Origin: Fodinibius salipaludis | GTDB taxonomy: Bacteria; Bacteroidota; Rhodothermia; Balneolales; Balneolaceae | Direction of reading: 5' to 3' | DNA: 64,000 bases | Assembly: GCF_002287075.1 (NCBI RefSeq) | Contig: NZ_NSKE01000005.1 | Coordinates: 186,001 to 250,000, forward strand | In this document: positions 61,504 through 64,000 of the stretch, piece after piece | Layout of the letters: each line of letters begins with the position of its first letter | Numbering within the stretch: the stretch's first letter is position 1 | Made by a program: the position numbers and the translations under genes | The notes under the pieces: generated by a model | Told to the model about the DNA's origin: nothing | Database searches by the model: none | The model's input: only the letters and a program-made list of their open reading frames with translations

Positions 61504-62763
61504 ATGAAGAATTTAACAATCTTAACACTTACCGGACTTCTGTTAGGAAGTCTTTTAACAGGCTGTGGATCTAATTCAGGTTCCCAAGCCCACACGCAAA
61601 CCGAACAACATCAACAAGAATCTCAAAACAGCGGAGAAACCGAGCAGCATACTGAGGAAGCTGGACAACACAATGAAGAATCCGGACAGCATGCCCGTGA
61701 AGTGCATCTAACTCAGCAGCAAGAAGGTAACCTCGGCATCAAAGTGGAAACACTGTCCGAAGGAAGTGCCTCCTCAACCATTTCACGACCCGCCAGCGTT
61801 GGATACGATCTGGATCAAATTGCCAAAGTCGGCCCCCGTATTGAGGCAAAGGTTGTTGAAGTCATAAAAGACCTGGGAGAACGCGTCAAAAAAGACGAGC
61901 CGATTGCCCTCATGAGTAGTGTGGGCTTGGGGAAAGCCAAGGCCGAATATATTCGACTTCGGGCCCGACTCAAAGCCGAAGAGGCACGCTACAAACGTGA
62001 GCAGTCGCTGTATGATCAGGAAATATCTTCACAAGCCGAGCTGCTGGATGCCGAGGCCAATTACCAGGAAGCCAAAGCCGAACTGAATTCTGCGGCTGAG
62101 GCTCTACGCCTCTATGGGTTGTCAAGAAAGGACATCGAAAATATACAAGCGGGCAGCGATGAGCCCCTGTCCCACTTTTATCTGACGAGTCCGCTCGACG
62201 GAGTGATCCAGGAGCGAGATATTTCGCCCGGGCAAACAATCAGTCCTAGCGAGACGCCCATCCGCGTAGCGAACCTCTCCAAAATGTGGGTCATGATCGA
62301 TGCCTACGAGCAGGATATCCGGTATCTGGACAAAGGACAAAACGTAAGCCTTTCGGTTCGAAGCATCCCCGGAGAAACCTTTGAGGGAAAAACAGACTGG
62401 GTCTCTTATAGCCTCGAAAAGCAGACGCGCACCATGCCGGTTCGCGCAGTTGTTGAAAACCCTAATCGAAAGCTGAGGGCCGGGATGTTCGGTACCGCTC
62501 GTATATCAACAGGGAAAGAACGGAACGTAGCCATGATTCCCATTGACGCCGTACAAACGATTGAGGGTGAGCAAGTGGTGTTTGTCCCTGGCAACGAGAA
62601 TGGCAGCTACAAACCGGTCGAGGTCATGCTGGGCAGTGAAAATGAGGGCTATGTGGAAATTGCATCGGGCCTGAAACCCGGCCAGCAAGCTGTTATCGCC
62701 GGAGCCTTTGACCTGAAGTCCGCTCTTACCGCTCAGGGACGAAGCGCATCTCATGGACATTAA
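61504..62763 (+). CDS. CzcB/CusB-like periplasmic adaptor of a heavy-metal RND pump
   Basis: A 419-residue lipoprotein from ATG 61504 (MKNLTILTLTGLLLGSLLTGC); the ATG at 61483 would add seven residues before the basic n-region and is less likely. A Gln/His/Glu-rich stretch after the lipid Cys (HTQTEQHQQESQNSGETEQH) may bind metal. The membrane-fusion protein core follows: a lipoyl half (VEVIKDLGERVKKDEPIALM), a helical hairpin, the second lipoyl half (TSPLDGVIQERDISPGQTI) and beta-barrel domains (MPVRAVVENPNRKLRAGMF). Confidence 0.92.
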   Translation: MKNLTILTLTGLLLGSLLTGCGSNSGSQAHTQTEQHQQESQNSGETEQHTEEAGQHNEESGQHAREVHLTQQQEGNLGIKVETLSEGSASSTISRPASVGYDLDQIAKVGPRIEAKVVEVIKDLGERVKKDEPIALMSSVGLGKAKAEYIRLRARLKAEEARYKREQSLYDQEISSQAELLDAEANYQEAKAELNSAAEALRLYGLSRKDIENIQAGSDEPLSHFYLTSPLDGVIQERDISPGQTISPSETPIRVANLSKMWVMIDAYEQDIRYLDKGQNVSLSVRSIPGETFEGKTDWVSYSLEKQTRTMPVRAVVENPNRKLRAGMFGTARISTGKERNVAMIPIDAVQTIEGEQVVFVPGNENGSYKPVEVMLGSENEGYVEIASGLKPGQQAVIAGAFDLKSALTAQGRSASHGH

Positions 62764-62802
62764 CTGCTCGTTGCAACATCGAATTTCTTAAATGACAGAC
62801 TT

Positions 62803-64000
62803 ATGCTTCAACAAATAATAGACAAAGTATTAAAGAATCGTTTGACGATCCTCATTCTGGTGGCGGCCGTTGGCGTCTATGGATACTTCTCTTTTGAGGA
62901 TGTTCCCATCGACTCCTTCCCGGACGTATCGCCCACCATGGTGCAGGTTTTTACTTCCAGCCCCGGTCTTTCTCCGGTGGATGTGGAAACGCAAATTAGC
63001 TACCCCATCGAAATCTCGATGTATGGACTGCCCAAGCTGGATCGCGTGCAAAGTACCTCTATCTTCGGGCTTTCGCGCGTAAACATATACTTCGAGGATG
63101 GCACCGACATCTATTTTGCCCGAAGATTAGTCATGGAACGACTCTCCAAAGCAAAGGAATCCATTCCTGATGGGCTGGGACAACCGCAACTGGGTCCTAT
63201 TACTACGGGACTCGGGACGATCATGATGTACGAAGTAACCAACACTGATACCGCCGACCATTCCCTGATGGAACTTCGCACGGCCCAGGACTGGATCGTA
63301 AAGCCCCAGCTGCGAACCGTACCCGGCGTTACCGGCGTGCTCTCCCTTGGCGGAGATGTCCGTCAGTTCCAGGTCAATGCCGATATGAACGCTCTAATTT
63401 CACGCGGACTTACCCTTGAGGATCTGGAAAAAGCCATCAACAGTAACAACCGAAATGTGGGTGCTTCTTTTCTGGAACGCGGTGGGGAAGAATACCTCGT
63501 CCGCGGCTACGGCTGGATTAAGCCAGACAAGCAGGGGCTGGAGGATATCCGAAACATCATTGTCAAGAACTCTGATGGTACGCCCATTTACGTAAAGGAT
63601 GTCGCCAAGGTGGAATTCGGCTCCGAGATTAAGCGGGGGACCCTTATTAAAGATCAAGAGGAATCGGTTGGTGGTTTTGTGTTAAAGCTCATTGACACGA
63701 ACACGCAGGACCTGCTGGCGCAGGTGGATCAAAAGATCGATGCCATTAATAAAGCACTGCCCGACGGCATGGTTATGAAGCCCTTTTACTCGCAGGGACA
63801 GCTCGTCAGCAAAGCCGTGGGTACAGTCAGCAATGCTCTGTACATCGGGGCCATTCTAGTGCTAGTCATTCTCTACTTTTTTATGGGGGACCTTCGCTCG
63901 ACACTTATTATTATATCCACCGTTCCCATTGCATTTTTGATTGCCTTCATTGGGATGAACCTCATGGGCATATCGGCGAACTTGATGAGTCTGGGGGGCT
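62803..64000 (+). CDS. CzcA/CusA-like heavy-metal RND efflux transporter, 3' end beyond window
   Basis: The first 399 codons of a transporter of about 1040 residues. The N-terminus has TM1 and the HME-RND start (KNRLTILILVAAVGVYGYFSFEDVPIDSFPDVS), then PGLSPVDVETQISYPIE, the porter subdomains with TVPGVTGVLSLGGDVRQF, and TM2-3 (ALYIGAILVLVILYFFMGDLRSTLIIISTVPIAFLIAF). It pumps Cu, Co, Zn, Cd or Ag with the proton motive force; the ion cannot be told because the key region of TM4 lies outside the window. It is the third gene of the operon. Confidence 0.95.
   Translation, partial: MLQQIIDKVLKNRLTILILVAAVGVYGYFSFEDVPIDSFPDVSPTMVQVFTSSPGLSPVDVETQISYPIEISMYGLPKLDRVQSTSIFGLSRVNIYFEDGTDIYFARRLVMERLSKAKESIPDGLGQPQLGPITTGLGTIMMYEVTNTDTADHSLMELRTAQDWIVKPQLRTVPGVTGVLSLGGDVRQFQVNADMNALISRGLTLEDLEKAINSNNRNVGASFLERGGEEYLVRGYGWIKPDKQGLEDIRNIIVKNSDGTPIYVKDVAKVEFGSEIKRGTLIKDQEESVGGFVLKLIDTNTQDLLAQVDQKIDAINKALPDGMVMKPFYSQGQLVSKAVGTVSNALYIGAILVLVILYFFMGDLRSTLIIISTVPIAFLIAFIGMNLMGISANLMSLGG

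Noticed and set aside
1-64000. CRISPR arrays, insertion sequences, rRNA genes, diversity-generating retroelement
   Set aside because: No spaced direct repeats, transposase, rRNA-like sequence or reverse transcriptase was seen anywhere in the window.

Overview
The window looks like the chromosome of a halophilic or marine member of the Balneolota/Rhodothermota branch of the Bacteroidota-like bacteria. The reasons are a SusC/SusD pair, acidic proteins, Bacteroidota-type promoters of the form TAnnTTTG (a good one sits before the tRNA), and few Shine-Dalgarno sites outside the mobile region. The assignment to Balneolota is an inference from gene style; no marker gene was compared.

Layout. (1) 1-15.4 kb is ordinary chromosome: the end of a susC gene and its susD, an L-2-hydroxyglutarate oxidase (lhgO), a large FAD/Fe-S D-2-hydroxyacid dehydrogenase of the YdiJ type, a small cupredoxin-like lipoprotein with its halves in reversed order, a rhodanese, recN, an RluD-type pseudouridine synthase and a secreted zinc metalloprotease. 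(2) At 15348-15421 lies tRNA-Arg(ACG), directly followed by a tyrosine integrase. This is the left edge of a mobile element. (3) 15.6-21.5 kb is the lysogeny and replication module: integrase, Xis-like protein, CI-like repressor facing a Cro-like gene, a helicase/primase-type ATPase, an iteron cluster that looks like a replication origin, a winged-helix protein and a ParB-fold protein. (4) 21.6-38.1 kb is AT-rich defence cargo: a single-chain restriction-modification enzyme, a YobI-like membrane ATPase, an AbiE toxin-antitoxin pair with its operator, an operon with two different SIR2-fold proteins, and a nuclease-like gene. (5) 38.4-59.4 kb is a compact block of 24 genes, all on the plus strand and GC-richer. 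At least ten are small proteins ending in a single membrane helix. The block also has a transglutaminase-like cysteine peptidase, three peptidoglycan-active proteins, a RadA-like ATPase with a histone-like tail, a 2415-residue fusion of a RelA/SpoT-type domain, a DNA methylase and an SF2 helicase, two adjacent beta-rich capsid candidates, and spike-like proteins. (6) 59.5-64 kb is a CzcCBA-type heavy-metal efflux operon running off the window end.

The most interesting reading is that 15.6-59.4 kb is a provirus of a tailless, internal-membrane phage. No terminase, portal, tail tube or tape-measure gene is visible, while tail-anchored small proteins abound. The known precedent in this bacterial branch is Salisaeta icosahedral phage 1, a tailless membrane-containing phage with a circular dsDNA genome of about 44 kb; the link is a hypothesis, because no sequence comparison could be made here. 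In this reading the integrase, repressor and origin genes keep the element in the cell, the AT-rich cargo protects the lysogen from other phages, and the plus-strand block makes the virion. The giant fusion protein would travel with or act on incoming DNA, as DarB does in phage P1. The right attachment site was not found, so the right border, and whether the metal operon belongs to the element, remain open.
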